Assembly: GCA_964573255.1 (NCBI GenBank)
Contig: CAZNJB010000016.1
Location: forward strand, 1 to 64,000
Reading direction: 5' to 3'
Source: CAYNUJ01 sp964573255
GTDB taxonomy: Bacteria; Bacteroidota; Ignavibacteria; Ignavibacteriales; Melioribacteraceae
DNA: 64,000 nt
The notes under the pieces are model-generated. The model saw only the letters and a program-made list of their open reading frames with translations. It was not told where the DNA came from and made no database searches. A program made the translations under genes and the position numbers. Of the stretch, positions 7,689 to 17,563 are shown in pieces (position 1 is the first letter of the stretch; each line of letters opens with the position of its first letter).

Positions 7689-8306
7689 TTACTGGAATCC
7701 CTTAAATTTTATAGTAACATTTCCGGATACACCGGAAATAGATTTATCACTCAGGGTCTGATAATCTGCACCTGAAGTTGCTATATAGCTTACCCCAACG
7801 GTTGCTTTCAAAAAACTTGTTAAATTTAGTATAACATTAAAACCGGGTTCAACTATAAAAAATGGGTTACCCATATGATTATGGTCATAGTAATCATCCG
7901 GATAATCTTGATTGTAATAATGGGATGAGATCGTTCCGAGACCAACAAGCGTATAAACAGAATAATGAACTATTTCCTTAGGCTTATATATATATTCAAC
8001 TTCAGCGCCGCCATACATAAAATGCAACCTGTCCTCAGTTATATCCGGCAAGTTATTTCCAACTACATCAACAGGGACGCTGGAAACCAGGCCATAAATT
8101 CCTGCACCTAAAATAAATGAATTATCAAAAATCCATCCGCCTCTTCCTCCAATAAGAAAAGAACCATAATCATTCAGCGTAGCATATTTTGCAACTACCG
8201 CTCCAAATCCTTTAACGGAAGAAATATCGGAATTGAATAAAGTCTTTTCTTGAGCCAGAGTTAATCCTGACACTAATAACATCAATACTAATATTTTCTT
8301 TTTCAT
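7689..8306 (-). CDS. small outer-membrane beta-barrel, unknown function
   Basis: A 205-residue protein with a Sec signal (ends TLAQ) and alternating beta-strands rich in Gly and Tyr, typical of an 8-10 strand outer-membrane barrel. A His/Asp/Tyr loop (YYNQDYPDDYYDHNHMG) may be surface exposed and metal-binding. It follows the CopB-type ATPase gene after a 190-bp gap, so it may have its own promoter. No family is recognised. Confidence 0.65.
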   Translation of the reverse strand: MKKKILVLMLLVSGLTLAQEKTLFNSDISSVKGFGAVVAKYATLNDYGSFLIGGRGGWIFDNSFILGAGIYGLVSSVPVDVVGNNLPDITEDRLHFMYGGAEVEYIYKPKEIVHYSVYTLVGLGTISSHYYNQDYPDDYYDHNHMGNPFFIVEPGFNVILNLTSFLKATVGVSYIATSGADYQTLSDKSISGVSGNVTIKFKGFQ

Positions 8307-8497
8307 TTTTCCCTACCATAATTTGTTTTACAAATTTGGGTTATCGTTTTATTAATTCAATAATTTGAGTAAAGTCTTTTTTCTCCTTCGTTCAAAATAA
8401 AATTAACAATTAATCATTTTCACATACTAAAAATTCCAATTATTCCTAGTGCATCACTAGTTTGGCAATGAGGTAAATCTTTCATTCATGCGAATCA

Positions 8498-10588
8498 TTA
8501 ATTACTTGAATCAATATTTAACATCTTCGCATTTATTGCCACTATAACTGTACTCAAAGACATAAGTACAGCTCCAGCTGCCGGCGAAAGTAAAATACCG
8601 TAATTGTATAAAACCCCTGCAGCAAGAGGAATTGCAATGGCATTATAACCTGTGGCCCAAACTAAATTTTGGACCATTTTTGCGTAGGTTGCTTTCGCTA
8701 ATTTTATAATTGCCAATACATCCATCGGATTACTTTTTACTAACACAATATCCGCTGTTTCAACTGCAACATCAGTACCGGCTCCGATTGCAATACCAAC
8801 ATCAGCTTGAGCCAACGCCGGTGCATCATTTACACCGTCACCTGTCATCGCTACAATATAACCTTTCGATTGAATCTCTTTGGCTTTTGCTGATTTTTCA
8901 TGAGGAAGAACTTCTGCCATATAATCGTCGAGTCCTAATTCTTTCGCTACATAAGAAGCTACTTTTTTGTTATCACCGGTTAACATATAAGTTTTAATAC
9001 CTAATTTCTTAAACTCACTAATAGCCTTCTTAGATTCGGGACGAATTATATCTGCTAAAGCTATAGCGCCTAAGACTGTATTTTTTTCAACTACAAACAC
9101 AACCGTTTTACCCTGTTCGAATAATGGCTCAACTTTATTCCAATCTAATTCGAGTGAATTTTCTGTTAAATAACCAGGACTGTAAATACCGATCTCTCTT
9201 TCATTTACTACACCAACTGCTCCTTTACCGGGAACAGCTTTAAAATTGGAAACCGGATAGACACCGTCAGAAGATTTCACTATTCCTTTTGCAATGGGAT
9301 GTTCACTATTTGTTTCAATTGAAGCTGCTAATTTTAATAATTCCGTTTCGCTTAAATTTGAGCTAAACACAATCGTATCCGTTACACCGAATTCACCTTT
9401 CGTTAACGTACCGGTTTTATCAAAAATTATTGCACTTATATTCCTTGCTTTTTCAAATGCAGCTCGGTTTCTTATCAACAATCCATTCTTTGCTGAAATT
9501 GCCGTGGAAACTGCAACAACTAAAGGAACGGCTAATCCAAGAGCGTGCGGGCAAGTTATTACCATTACAGTAACGGTTCTCTCCAATGCAAATACAAAAC
9601 TTTGACCGATAACTAAATACCAAATAATCATAGTTAAAGAACCACCTGCAATTGCAATCATAGTAAGCCAAAATGCTGCCCTATTTGCCAAGTCTTGAGT
9701 TTTAGATTTACTCTCCTGTGCCTCACGAACTAATTCAATTACCTGCGACAAGAAAGATTCTTTACCGGTTTTTTGAACTAAAACAACTAATGAACCTTCG
9801 CCATTTACCGATCCACCGATAACCTTGTCATTTTCCTTTTTCAGTACAGGTTTGGACTCTCCCGTAAGCATTGATTCATTTACAGAAGACATTCCATCGA
9901 CCACAATACCATCGACCGGAACTTTTTCTCCCGGTTTAACCAAAACTTTTGTTCCTGCGCTCAAATGATCAATCGGCATATCCTCGATGGATCCGTCTGG
10001 TTGAACCACATGCGCTTCGGAAGGAAGAAGTTTAGCCAATTCCTCTAATGCACGAGAAGCACCCATTATCGAACGCATTTCAATCCAATGCCCAACAAGC
10101 ATAATGTCGATAAGAGTTACCAATTCCCAGAAAAATATTTTTCCAGATATTCCAAGAGCCACTGCACTGCTGTAAAAATATGCGACACTTATTGCTAATG
10201 AAATAAGCGTCATCATACCCGGGTTCTTTTTCTTCAATTCATCCATCATCCCTTTTAGGAATGGGAATCCGCCATAGAAAAACACAAATGTAGAAAGCAG
10301 AAATATTGTAATCATATCTCCTTTGAACCTGAGTGCATCACCTAAACCAAGGAATTGTTGAATCATAGGAGATAATAGTAAAATTGGGAAGGTAAAAATA
10401 AGCGAGATATAAAAACGCTTCCTAAAATCAGCTATCATATGTGCATGATGATCGTGGTGATTGTGTCCGCCTTGATGATGATTATGATGATTGCCGTGTT
10501 TATCTTCAGAATGGTCTTGAGTATGATGATCTGGATGGTGATTATTTCTGCTGTTTAAGTGTTCGTGGTTATGAGAAGTGCTTTTCAT
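8498..10588 (-). CDS. copB: CopB-type (P1B-3) copper-exporting P-type ATPase
   Basis: A 696-residue heavy-metal ATPase. Instead of a CxxC HMA domain, the N terminus is a His tail with 19 His in the first 50 residues. TGES (242-245), CPH (346-348) in the metal-transport helix, DKTGT (390-394), SEHP (428-431) and TGDGVND (582-588) are all intact. CPH plus NLVWATGYN and [12 protein letters not shown] in the last helices define the P1B-3 subgroup, for which Cu(II)/Cu(I) export is known. It is the last gene of the long copper/cytochrome-assembly run. All catalytic motifs are present, so it should be active in the inner membrane. Confidence 0.93.
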   Translation of the reverse strand: MKSTSHNHEHLNSRNNHHPDHHTQDHSEDKHGNHHNHHQGGHNHHDHHAHMIADFRKRFYISLIFTFPILLLSPMIQQFLGLGDALRFKGDMITIFLLSTFVFFYGGFPFLKGMMDELKKKNPGMMTLISLAISVAYFYSSAVALGISGKIFFWELVTLIDIMLVGHWIEMRSIMGASRALEELAKLLPSEAHVVQPDGSIEDMPIDHLSAGTKVLVKPGEKVPVDGIVVDGMSSVNESMLTGESKPVLKKENDKVIGGSVNGEGSLVVLVQKTGKESFLSQVIELVREAQESKSKTQDLANRAAFWLTMIAIAGGSLTMIIWYLVIGQSFVFALERTVTVMVITCPHALGLAVPLVVAVSTAISAKNGLLIRNRAAFEKARNISAIIFDKTGTLTKGEFGVTDTIVFSSNLSETELLKLAASIETNSEHPIAKGIVKSSDGVYPVSNFKAVPGKGAVGVVNEREIGIYSPGYLTENSLELDWNKVEPLFEQGKTVVFVVEKNTVLGAIALADIIRPESKKAISEFKKLGIKTYMLTGDNKKVASYVAKELGLDDYMAEVLPHEKSAKAKEIQSKGYIVAMTGDGVNDAPALAQADVGIAIGAGTDVAVETADIVLVKSNPMDVLAIIKLAKATYAKMVQNLVWATGYNAIAIPLAAGVLYNYGILLSPAAGAVLMSLSTVIVAINAKMLNIDSSN

Positions 10589-10592
10589 TTTA

Positions 10593-11039
10593 TTACTCCT
10601 TTAATTTTATAAACTTATTTTCAATTTGTTTTACCAAACCGAAAGTATAAATAGAGATTATAGAGAATTGAAAAAATGATAGGATGAAGTAAATTATCGG
10701 AATTAACGGTTCTTCCAAAGTAACTCTACCATTTATGTCCCAGATTATAGCAATTTCTTTTACAAGAACAATAACCAAAACTACTGATAAAAAATATCCG
10801 CTTCTAAAAGCTGTCTTTATATTTCTTACACCAAAATTGTTCAAAAAATTCCAAAAGATGAATAGTAGAATAAAAAGGATGGTATCAATTATTGCCATAC
10901 CAAAACATATAATACCGGAATATTTTACATTGAGGTCACAAGATGCTAATCCTCCTGTAATGAACAAATCCCAAGTATAGTTAATTATTAAACTAACCAA
11001 AATAAGTATAACATATTTTTGAATCTCATAAACTTTCAT
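10593..11039 (-). CDS. four-helix membrane protein, unknown
   Basis: A 148-residue protein with about four hydrophobic helices and a short lysine-rich tail. No motif is recognised. It ends 4 bp before the copper ATPase gene, suggesting translational coupling and perhaps an accessory role. The start has only a weak ribosome binding site (AGGG), which follows a small hairpin at 11,056-11,078. Confidence 0.65.
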   Translation of the reverse strand: MKVYEIQKYVILILVSLIINYTWDLFITGGLASCDLNVKYSGIICFGMAIIDTILFILLFIFWNFLNNFGVRNIKTAFRSGYFLSVVLVIVLVKEIAIIWDINGRVTLEEPLIPIIYFILSFFQFSIISIYTFGLVKQIENKFIKLKE

Positions 11040-11443
11040 TACATAAAGTCCCTTTGCGATTGACTTCTATTCAATCGCTCTTGCATTGGAACAAAGCAAA
11101 CAAAATTAGCTGGTAAGTGATTAAAGTTAGAATTAGCTACAATGTTTATTACATTATCTGTATAATGAGAACTAATAAAAGCCCTTAAATTTGAATTCCT
11201 TTTTTTAACTAACGCAAATGATGTAACAAAGGAAAACATCATGGAATTTATCAACAGTCTTAATTCATATTTATAATATTGATATGAATCGATATTGGCG
11301 GAAGAGAGCGGCATCACATAGGAGACACTTCGGTCTTTCACGCCGCCCTTCCTCCTTAATCCATGATTCATATTCCCCTGAAGTATGAATACACAGATTG
11401 TAATTATTAAGTTTATATTTCCATTACTGTAAAACATTTGCAT
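11039..11443 (-). CDS. doubtful reading frame, possible remnant
   Basis: The frame is open for 134 codons. The first ATG has no ribosome binding site; a GTG 34 codons in (V35) follows AAGGAGG at suitable spacing and would give about 101 residues (VKDRSVSYVMPLSS...). The product is Ser/Asn-rich with no signal, helix pattern or known motif. Its central GC-rich patch is unlike its neighbours. It fills what would otherwise be a 400-bp gap inside the operon. It may be a decayed gene or a repeat element. Confidence 0.3.
   Translation of the reverse strand: MQMFYSNGNINLIITICVFILQGNMNHGLRRKGGVKDRSVSYVMPLSSANIDSYQYYKYELRLLINSMMFSFVTSFALVKKRNSNLRAFISSHYTDNVINIVANSNFNHLPANFVCFVPMQERLNRSQSQRDFM
11056..11078. 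promoter_or_regulatory. hairpin in front of the four-helix protein gene
   Basis: GCGATTGA and TCAATCGC form a perfect 8-bp stem with a 7-nt loop, 17 bp upstream of the ATG at 11,039. There is no U-tract on either strand, so it is more likely an mRNA structure or operator than a terminator. Confidence 0.35.
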
Positions 11444-11447
11444 TTAT

Positions 11448-12086
11448 TTAATGAGCAATGATACCGCCGTAAAATCCTGCGGCGCTAATTATCAATGCAA
11501 GAATAAGACTAATTACAAGTTGCAGTTTATTCGAACGACGCGTAAATACAGCCCAAGCCATCACCAAATAATTAGCCAATAGAATAAATCCAATTGTTCT
11601 ATGAACTACAACTAAATCATATATTTCCTTGTCTTCGAATGCAGTTGCTTGGTTGATGCCCGTAAATATTGCTGCAATTGTAAATATCACTCCCAAAGAA
11701 ACTATTATTTTTGAAGCACGATAACATACTTCCTGTTTATATCCAACAATCATAAAGAAGAAAAGTAAATACCCAAGCGCAACAGGAAAATGCACCAATT
11801 TATTGTGTAAGTGTTCAAATACTAAAGCTAATGATATTTCTTCTTCCTCTTCATGTTCTTCTTCATGAGACAATTCTTTTTCTGAGTTTAAATGTTCTTC
11901 ATCTTCATCATGGGTAACTGCCCTATAAGGTTTTCCATTTATAGAAATAGTATCAGCACCAATAATTAGGATTGTATCTGGTTTTACTTTTTCGTCATGT
12001 TCTTTTTTATGTTTCTTATCTCCATGGGCTAAAAGAATAGTCGACGAAAATAAGAGAGTTATTACAACAATTTTGAATCTATTCAT
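11448..12086 (-). CDS. DUF2231-like membrane protein with acidic/His-rich periplasmic segment
   Basis: A 212-residue protein with a signal segment followed by a charged stretch rich in His, Glu and Asp (HGDKKHKKEHDEK; DEDEEHLNSEKELSHEEEHEEEEE), a plausible metal buffer. Four C-terminal helices follow. The HNKLVHFPVALGYLL motif is typical of DUF2231, whose paired histidines resemble a heme or metal site in the membrane. It lies 10 bp after ccmF, so it is in the same transcription unit. A role in heme or copper handling is inferred from the neighbours. Confidence 0.7.
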   Translation of the reverse strand: MNRFKIVVITLLFSSTILLAHGDKKHKKEHDEKVKPDTILIIGADTISINGKPYRAVTHDEDEEHLNSEKELSHEEEHEEEEEISLALVFEHLHNKLVHFPVALGYLLFFFMIVGYKQEVCYRASKIIVSLGVIFTIAAIFTGINQATAFEDKEIYDLVVVHRTIGFILLANYLVMAWAVFTRRSNKLQLVISLILALIISAAGFYGGIIAH

Positions 12087-12096
12087 ATTATTACTC

Positions 12097-14478
12097 CTAT
12101 TGTTTTAACAATAAATATCTTCTGTAACCGGCAACTAAAAATCCGATAGTTATAATAAAAACACCAAGCCACACTAAAATTATATAAGGTTCAATGCTAA
12201 TTTCGGCAGAAAGAACTTCGGGTTTTACATCAGCGCTTTCTCCAATTTTGTTTATTTGCAAAAGTACGGAACCGGCAGCATCCATTTTCTCCATTTTAAC
12301 AATAACACCTGATTCTTTTAAGGTATCCGGTACATATACAGTTTTACCGTTTACACTTTGCATATAAGGAAGCGCTTCTTCTTTTCTATTATTTTGTTCA
12401 ACAATTATTTTAGCATATAACTTAAAATCCTTGCCAACTGTCATATTTTTAATATCTTCATCTGTAAAAACAAATTTCTCGAACTCAACATTGAAATCAT
12501 CAAATTTCCTGCTTTCACCTTTTCTAAGAACCAATTCCTCGCCGCTGCTTCCGTTTGAAGTTTCCAAACCAAGAGGAGAAATATAAATATCTTTTAATAA
12601 TCCTTCTATAATATCCGGTTCCCTCATCAAACTGCCGTTATATTCTGAATTGTACATAACCGGTGAAGCAATTACAGAACCATTCGCATCTGTAAACTCA
12701 ACATCGAATGCGAATTTTTTACCGTCTTCGATTGGCGAGTAACCAATATATTTTACGCTGTATCCACCTACGTTCGTCTTTTCGCCTTTCTGAAGATCAG
12801 TTTGAAATTTCTCCACCAGATTACCGTTTAATATTATACCCATCAATAATAATGCAACTCCCAAATGAGAGATTTGTCCGCCGGTAATTAAAAAACCATT
12901 CCGAACATTCTTAACGAAATAAAATAAATTTGTAAGCAAACCGAAAAATGCTGCAAAAAGAAAAATGAAATTTTGTACTCCACTTAATTTTGTTAATAGA
13001 AATATTATAGAAGAAATCACTAAGGCTACAATAAATGAAACCGATGCTTGTTTAAGAATAATATCTTTAGGCGTTTTAGACCAACCTAAAAACAGACTTA
13101 TTCCAAGCAGTAATCCGGCAATTATTGCCAAGGGTTTATTCATCAAATTATAGAATGATATTTCTACTGAAGTACCAAAAATAGGAGATGAAGTTCCTAC
13201 AGTAATAATAATAGCCATTCCCAGCAATACCGCAGCACCGTAAAAGAGTGCATTCTCTCTGTTCAACCATCCTTCAACCGGTGAAGAATATTTTGAAATA
13301 TCTTTCCATCTAATAAATAAGAATACCGTTCCGATAAGAATGAAACTTACAATGAATGCAACTAAAGCAGTATATGTAAGCATACCAGGTTCTACAAAAG
13401 AATGCACTGAAGCATCTGATAAAATTCCACTTCGAGTTAAAAACGTGCTGTATATTACAGTTATATAAGTTATTATAGCTAATACAAGATTGGTACGAAG
13501 ATACTTTGGCTTTCCGTGACCCATTTGATATTTATTCTGTATTAACATCGTATGAATTAACGCTACGCCGATGATCCACGGGACTAAACTCGAATTTTCG
13601 ACAGGGTCCCAGCCCCAATAACCTCCCCAGCCTAAAACTCCGTATGCCCAATAACCTCCAATCATTATTCCTGCGCCTAATATACCTACGCCCCATAAAA
13701 GCCAAGGGAAAGAAAGTTTAATCCAACTCTTATACTCATTTCTCAATAATGAAGAAAGTGCAAAAGAAAAAGGCACTAAAGTAAAAGCAAAACCTAAGAA
13801 CAAGATAGGAGGATGAATTTCCATCCAAAAATTTTGGAGCAAAGGATTTAATCCCCTTCCATCAATTATAAATGTTTCCGGCTGAATACCTGCAGAAATT
13901 AAAGCAGCCTTGAGTTCCGCTCCGAATTTAATAAACTCTCCCGGATTGTTAGGATTAGTAAAAATAAAGTTCTGTATTACAGGCATGGATAAATAAACCG
14001 GATTAATAAGTTTTGTTGAGATATAGTTTGTCCCTGAAAATAAAGACTCGAATGGATCTTTGAGTCCGGGAAGAATCAATATATTTAAGAAAATTAATCC
14101 AAGCATATAGAATAACATTACAGATGATTCATAATTTTCATCATCTTTAAATTTCCTTTGAAGGAAGAATCCTATTATGCTACCGAATAAGAGCCATAAT
14201 AAAAAACTTCCTTCCTGACCGGCATAAAAAGTGGACAAGAGTAATCCTGTTGAAAGATCCGTGCCCGAATATTCATAAACATAACTTAAAGTAAAATCGT
14301 GACTAAGTATGGCCCTTAACAAAAAAGCAGAAGCAAATAAAATTACTGCAAATTGGATTTGATATGATATTCTGGCAAATTTGAAAGTATTTTCATATCC
14401 TTTGAAAGTAAAGTAATACATCGCAAGACAGAAAATTCCACTGAGTAAACTAATAATAATTAATAACTGACCTAACAT
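12097..14478 (-). CDS. ccmF: cytochrome c heme lyase subunit CcmF
   Basis: A 793-residue polytopic protein. It has the tryptophan-rich WWD heme-handling motif (GWGGYWGWDPVENSSLVPW) and conserved WMEIHPPILFLGF; it ends with a large periplasmic domain and one last helix. CcmF attaches heme to apocytochromes in system I maturation. The start at 14,478 is preferred because GGAGG lies just before it; a TTG seven codons upstream would include that site. It is longer than the 650-residue proteobacterial form, the excess lying in the C-terminal periplasmic part. No other ccm genes of the classical set are in the window apart from the CcmH-like protein at 18,250. Confidence 0.93.
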   Translation of the reverse strand: MLGQLLIIISLLSGIFCLAMYYFTFKGYENTFKFARISYQIQFAVILFASAFLLRAILSHDFTLSYVYEYSGTDLSTGLLLSTFYAGQEGSFLLWLLFGSIIGFFLQRKFKDDENYESSVMLFYMLGLIFLNILILPGLKDPFESLFSGTNYISTKLINPVYLSMPVIQNFIFTNPNNPGEFIKFGAELKAALISAGIQPETFIIDGRGLNPLLQNFWMEIHPPILFLGFAFTLVPFSFALSSLLRNEYKSWIKLSFPWLLWGVGILGAGIMIGGYWAYGVLGWGGYWGWDPVENSSLVPWIIGVALIHTMLIQNKYQMGHGKPKYLRTNLVLAIITYITVIYSTFLTRSGILSDASVHSFVEPGMLTYTALVAFIVSFILIGTVFLFIRWKDISKYSSPVEGWLNRENALFYGAAVLLGMAIIITVGTSSPIFGTSVEISFYNLMNKPLAIIAGLLLGISLFLGWSKTPKDIILKQASVSFIVALVISSIIFLLTKLSGVQNFIFLFAAFFGLLTNLFYFVKNVRNGFLITGGQISHLGVALLLMGIILNGNLVEKFQTDLQKGEKTNVGGYSVKYIGYSPIEDGKKFAFDVEFTDANGSVIASPVMYNSEYNGSLMREPDIIEGLLKDIYISPLGLETSNGSSGEELVLRKGESRKFDDFNVEFEKFVFTDEDIKNMTVGKDFKLYAKIIVEQNNRKEEALPYMQSVNGKTVYVPDTLKESGVIVKMEKMDAAGSVLLQINKIGESADVKPEVLSAEISIEPYIILVWLGVFIITIGFLVAGYRRYLLLKQ

Positions 14479-14526
14479 TTTTCCTCCGAATAAATTCAAT
14501 ATGGTACTTATCCAGAACCAACAAGA

Positions 14527-15672
14527 TTATTTTTTATTTTTTATTAAAGAATTAATTAATGAGGTATCGGAATTTTCATTTCCCAGAATTAATTCCGGCG
14601 GTTCAATTCCGAATCTATCTTTAATTGTAAATATTACTTCTTTGTATTTTCTATTTTCTCCGACATATTTATATAAACCGCCAAGCATAAAATATGCTTC
14701 CATTTCGTCAGGATGATATTCTATTTCTTTTTTGGCTTCTTCTATTGCATCGTTTATTTGATTTCGAAGGAAATATATATTGGATAATAACAGATGAAGT
14801 TGTTTATAGTCATTCTGAAATACGGAAATTTTTTCTGCTCGCAAAATCGCATTATCGAATGCCTTCTTTTCGAAGTCGATTAAAAATAAATAATATTGTG
14901 CATCAATATTTAATCTGTCTAATTCTAAAACTTTTTTAAAATATTTTTCCGCTTCATTGAAAATTCCGTTGCCCAAGTAATTAATTCCAAGACTCAAAAG
15001 AACATTCTGGTTATCGGGATTTAATTTTAAAGCTTTATTAAGATTGATAATCGCATCATGATTTCTACCCACAGCTCCGTAAAATACTCCTAAATTCATT
15101 AAAGCAATCTGATCGTTTGGGTTGTATTTTACCGCTTGTTTTAAATATTTTTCCGCTAAATTATTATTCCCTACCGACTGAAAGATTAAGCCCAAATCCG
15201 TTAATACTTCAACATTTGTTGAATCAACGCGTAGAGATCTGCTAAGGTAATATTCGGCACGCTCTATATCGTGCTTCATCAAATATATTTTACCCAAAAG
15301 TGAGTTTGAAGTAAAAACATTAGGATTAATCGATAAGGATTTTTCAAGTAATATTTGTGCGGAATCGATATCACCTTTAATAAAGTCAATTTTAGCCAAT
15401 CCAATTAAACCACGAACATTATTTTTATCTTTTTTAATTGATTCCCTATAAAAATAATCCGAATCGCTTAACATATTCATTTGATAATAAAAGTCGCCAA
15501 GTTTAAGTATTACCTCCACATTACTCGGATTGCTTTTATATAAGGAATCGAGTTTAACTAAAACTGTATTTATATCGCCGTTGTTAAATAGAGAATCAAC
15601 CCACGATAAATCATTCTGCTGTGCGGAAAGAGGAATTGAGAATAAAATCAATATGATAATAATATATTTCAT
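14527..15672 (-). CDS. secreted TPR-repeat protein
   Basis: A 381-residue protein with a Sec signal (ends LSAQ) and about nine tetratricopeptide repeats (for example NNLAEKYLKQAVKYNPNDQIALMNLGVFY). It begins 2 bp after the ABC ATPase gene and lies just before ccmF. In system I maturation the TPR protein CcmI/NrfG holds apocytochrome for heme ligation. By position this protein is a candidate for that job, but TPR proteins bind many partners, so the assignment is only contextual. Confidence 0.75.
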   Translation of the reverse strand: MKYIIIILILFSIPLSAQQNDLSWVDSLFNNGDINTVLVKLDSLYKSNPSNVEVILKLGDFYYQMNMLSDSDYFYRESIKKDKNNVRGLIGLAKIDFIKGDIDSAQILLEKSLSINPNVFTSNSLLGKIYLMKHDIERAEYYLSRSLRVDSTNVEVLTDLGLIFQSVGNNNLAEKYLKQAVKYNPNDQIALMNLGVFYGAVGRNHDAIINLNKALKLNPDNQNVLLSLGINYLGNGIFNEAEKYFKKVLELDRLNIDAQYYLFLIDFEKKAFDNAILRAEKISVFQNDYKQLHLLLSNIYFLRNQINDAIEEAKKEIEYHPDEMEAYFMLGGLYKYVGENRKYKEVIFTIKDRFGIEPPELILGNENSDTSLINSLIKNKK

Positions 15673-15673
15673 T

Positions 15674-16384
15674 TTATGTTTCGTTCACTTCAATCAAATT
15701 GAGTTCCTTTTCACCGACTAATTTCCCGTCGAGTAAGTCTATTGTATAATCCGAAATAAATCTATATTCCTCATTATGAGTAACTATAATTACAGTTTTG
15801 CCGGTATTATTTAATTCCTTAAAAACATTAACAATTTGATTACCGGTAGTTGCATCCAAATTTCCTGTAGGTTCATCTGCAAGTATAAGAGGAGGGTCAT
15901 TCACCAGAGCCCTAGCAATAGCAACTCTTTGCTGCTCGCCTCCGCTAAGTTCGTGCGTTAAACGGTTCGTTTTATCGCTCAGCCCTACCCATTCCAAAAC
16001 ATCCGCTGCCCTTCTATTTTGTTCTTTCTCTGTCATTTTCTTTGTCAATAAAGGAACTAGAATATTTTCCTTTACAGTTAAAAAAGGAATCAACTGAAAA
16101 GATTGAAAAACAAAACCTATATATTCCCTGCGAAAGGTTGATAATTGTTTATTGGTAAGTGAATAAATATCGAATTCGTCAATAATTATTCTACCGGAAG
16201 ATGGGCGTGATAAACCTCCTAACATTGTAAGCAGTGTACTCTTACCTGAGCCGGAAGGTCCCATAATAGTAACGAAATCTCCTTTATCAACCGAAAAAGA
16301 AATATCGGATACAGCATTAACAATTTCTCCCGCAGATTCGAAATGTTTAACTAATTTTTCTATTTGAATAAAACTTTTATCCAT
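15674..16384 (-). CDS. ABC transporter ATP-binding protein, LolD/MacB type
   Basis: A 236-residue nucleotide-binding subunit. Walker A GPSGSGKST, signature LSGGEQQR, Walker B LILADEP and the following GNLD and H-loop (VTHNEE) are all intact. This is the MacB/LolD class that pairs with FtsX-like permeases. The permease gene is 10 bp upstream and a DUF2318 gene precedes that. ATPase + FtsX permease + DUF2318 is the core found in the P19/FTR1 iron-uptake operons of Campylobacter, so iron or copper handling is a reasonable guess. Confidence 0.9.
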   Translation of the reverse strand: MDKSFIQIEKLVKHFESAGEIVNAVSDISFSVDKGDFVTIMGPSGSGKSTLLTMLGGLSRPSSGRIIIDEFDIYSLTNKQLSTFRREYIGFVFQSFQLIPFLTVKENILVPLLTKKMTEKEQNRRAADVLEWVGLSDKTNRLTHELSGGEQQRVAIARALVNDPPLILADEPTGNLDATTGNQIVNVFKELNNTGKTVIIVTHNEEYRFISDYTIDLLDGKLVGEKELNLIEVNET

Positions 16385-16394
16385 TTTAATATTC

Positions 16395-17555
16395 CTATAA
16401 ATTCCTGAACGCCACAGTAGGATCTAATTTTGAACTTCTTATTGCAGGCGCTAATGAAGCAATTATAGCTACTACTACCGCTAATAACATTGAGAAGATT
16501 AACATCGGAGCATTAAATACAAATATGTATTCTTTGGCTTCCGTAAGAAAAGAATAAATTACTCCGGATAATAACATTCCTAAAATATAACCGAATAATC
16601 CCGCTATTAAACTTGCAACTGTTATTTCTGCAATAACGATTTTGAGAATGCTTGAATCGCTGTAGCCGACAGCCTTATAAACACCAATCTCTTTGGTCCT
16701 TTCCAACAAAGAGGAATTTACATTTGAGAAAACCATCAAAACACTGATTAATAGGAGCAATGACGATAAACCTGCAGCTAAGTTTTTAAATTTAGCCAAT
16801 GTATATTTTCTACTATCTATAGTTTTTTTAACCGAGGTTACATTTGCATTCGGAAGTTTCTCAGAAGTTTGACGGACAATTTCTTCAATTGGACAATCGT
16901 AGCACAAAGCGGATATTTCAATTAAACTCAACTCATCTACCTTTCCCGCAAGTTTTTGAACAACGTTTATATCCGCAAATATCATTTCATCATCTTGAGA
17001 GCCGGTACTCTTAAGAATACCGGAAACAACTAAACTTCTATCTTTAATTTTTATTGTATCACCGAGCGATAGTTTTAATCTTTTAGCGGCATTGATACCA
17101 ATGAGCGCTTCCGATTTACTTTCAGGTTTTTTACCATTAATTTCCCACCACTTTTTAAGCTTAAACTCATTATTAAAATCAATTCCGGCGAATAGTGTTT
17201 TCCTATCATTTATATTAAAAATATGGAAAAACTTAGGCGCTATAGTACTGAGATTTTTACGGTTCTTAATTGAGTCTATTTTCTCTAAATCCTTATATTT
17301 CAATCCGCCTTTTTCAAAAGATACATCACCTAAGTTTATTCCGCCGTAATTTATCGAAAGTGAATTATCCAATGGTGTAATCAAAATATTTGCGCCGAAG
17401 ACATCCAATTCATTTTCCAAATTATTACTTAAGAGGTAGGAAACATTAACAAGAGATACAATAGAAGAAACAGCCAAAATAAGACTAAAAACCAAGAAGA
17501 ATGTTTTACTCTTTCTTCTGCTAAGACTTTTAAATGAAATACTATACAGTTTCAT
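16395..17555 (-). CDS. FtsX/MacB-type ABC permease
   Basis: A 386-residue protein. An N-terminal membrane helix (15-37) is followed by a periplasmic MacB_PCD-like domain (about 40-255) and three C-terminal helices of the FtsX domain with TKEIGVYKAVGYSDSSIL. Two close cysteines (CYDC) lie in the periplasmic domain and could bind metal. Only one permease gene is present, unlike the two seen in Campylobacter P19 operons, so the transporter is probably a homodimer. It overlaps none of its neighbours but is within 10 bp of both. Confidence 0.88.
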   Translation of the reverse strand: MKLYSISFKSLSRRKSKTFFLVFSLILAVSSIVSLVNVSYLLSNNLENELDVFGANILITPLDNSLSINYGGINLGDVSFEKGGLKYKDLEKIDSIKNRKNLSTIAPKFFHIFNINDRKTLFAGIDFNNEFKLKKWWEINGKKPESKSEALIGINAAKRLKLSLGDTIKIKDRSLVVSGILKSTGSQDDEMIFADINVVQKLAGKVDELSLIEISALCYDCPIEEIVRQTSEKLPNANVTSVKKTIDSRKYTLAKFKNLAAGLSSLLLLISVLMVFSNVNSSLLERTKEIGVYKAVGYSDSSILKIVIAEITVASLIAGLFGYILGMLLSGVIYSFLTEAKEYIFVFNAPMLIFSMLLAVVVAIIASLAPAIRSSKLDPTVAFRNL

Positions 17556-17563
17556 ACCTACCT

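Noticed and set aside
8446..8460. CTAGTG-CAT-CACTAG dyad after the CopB gene as a terminator
   Set aside because: The stem is short and has no U-tract on either strand.
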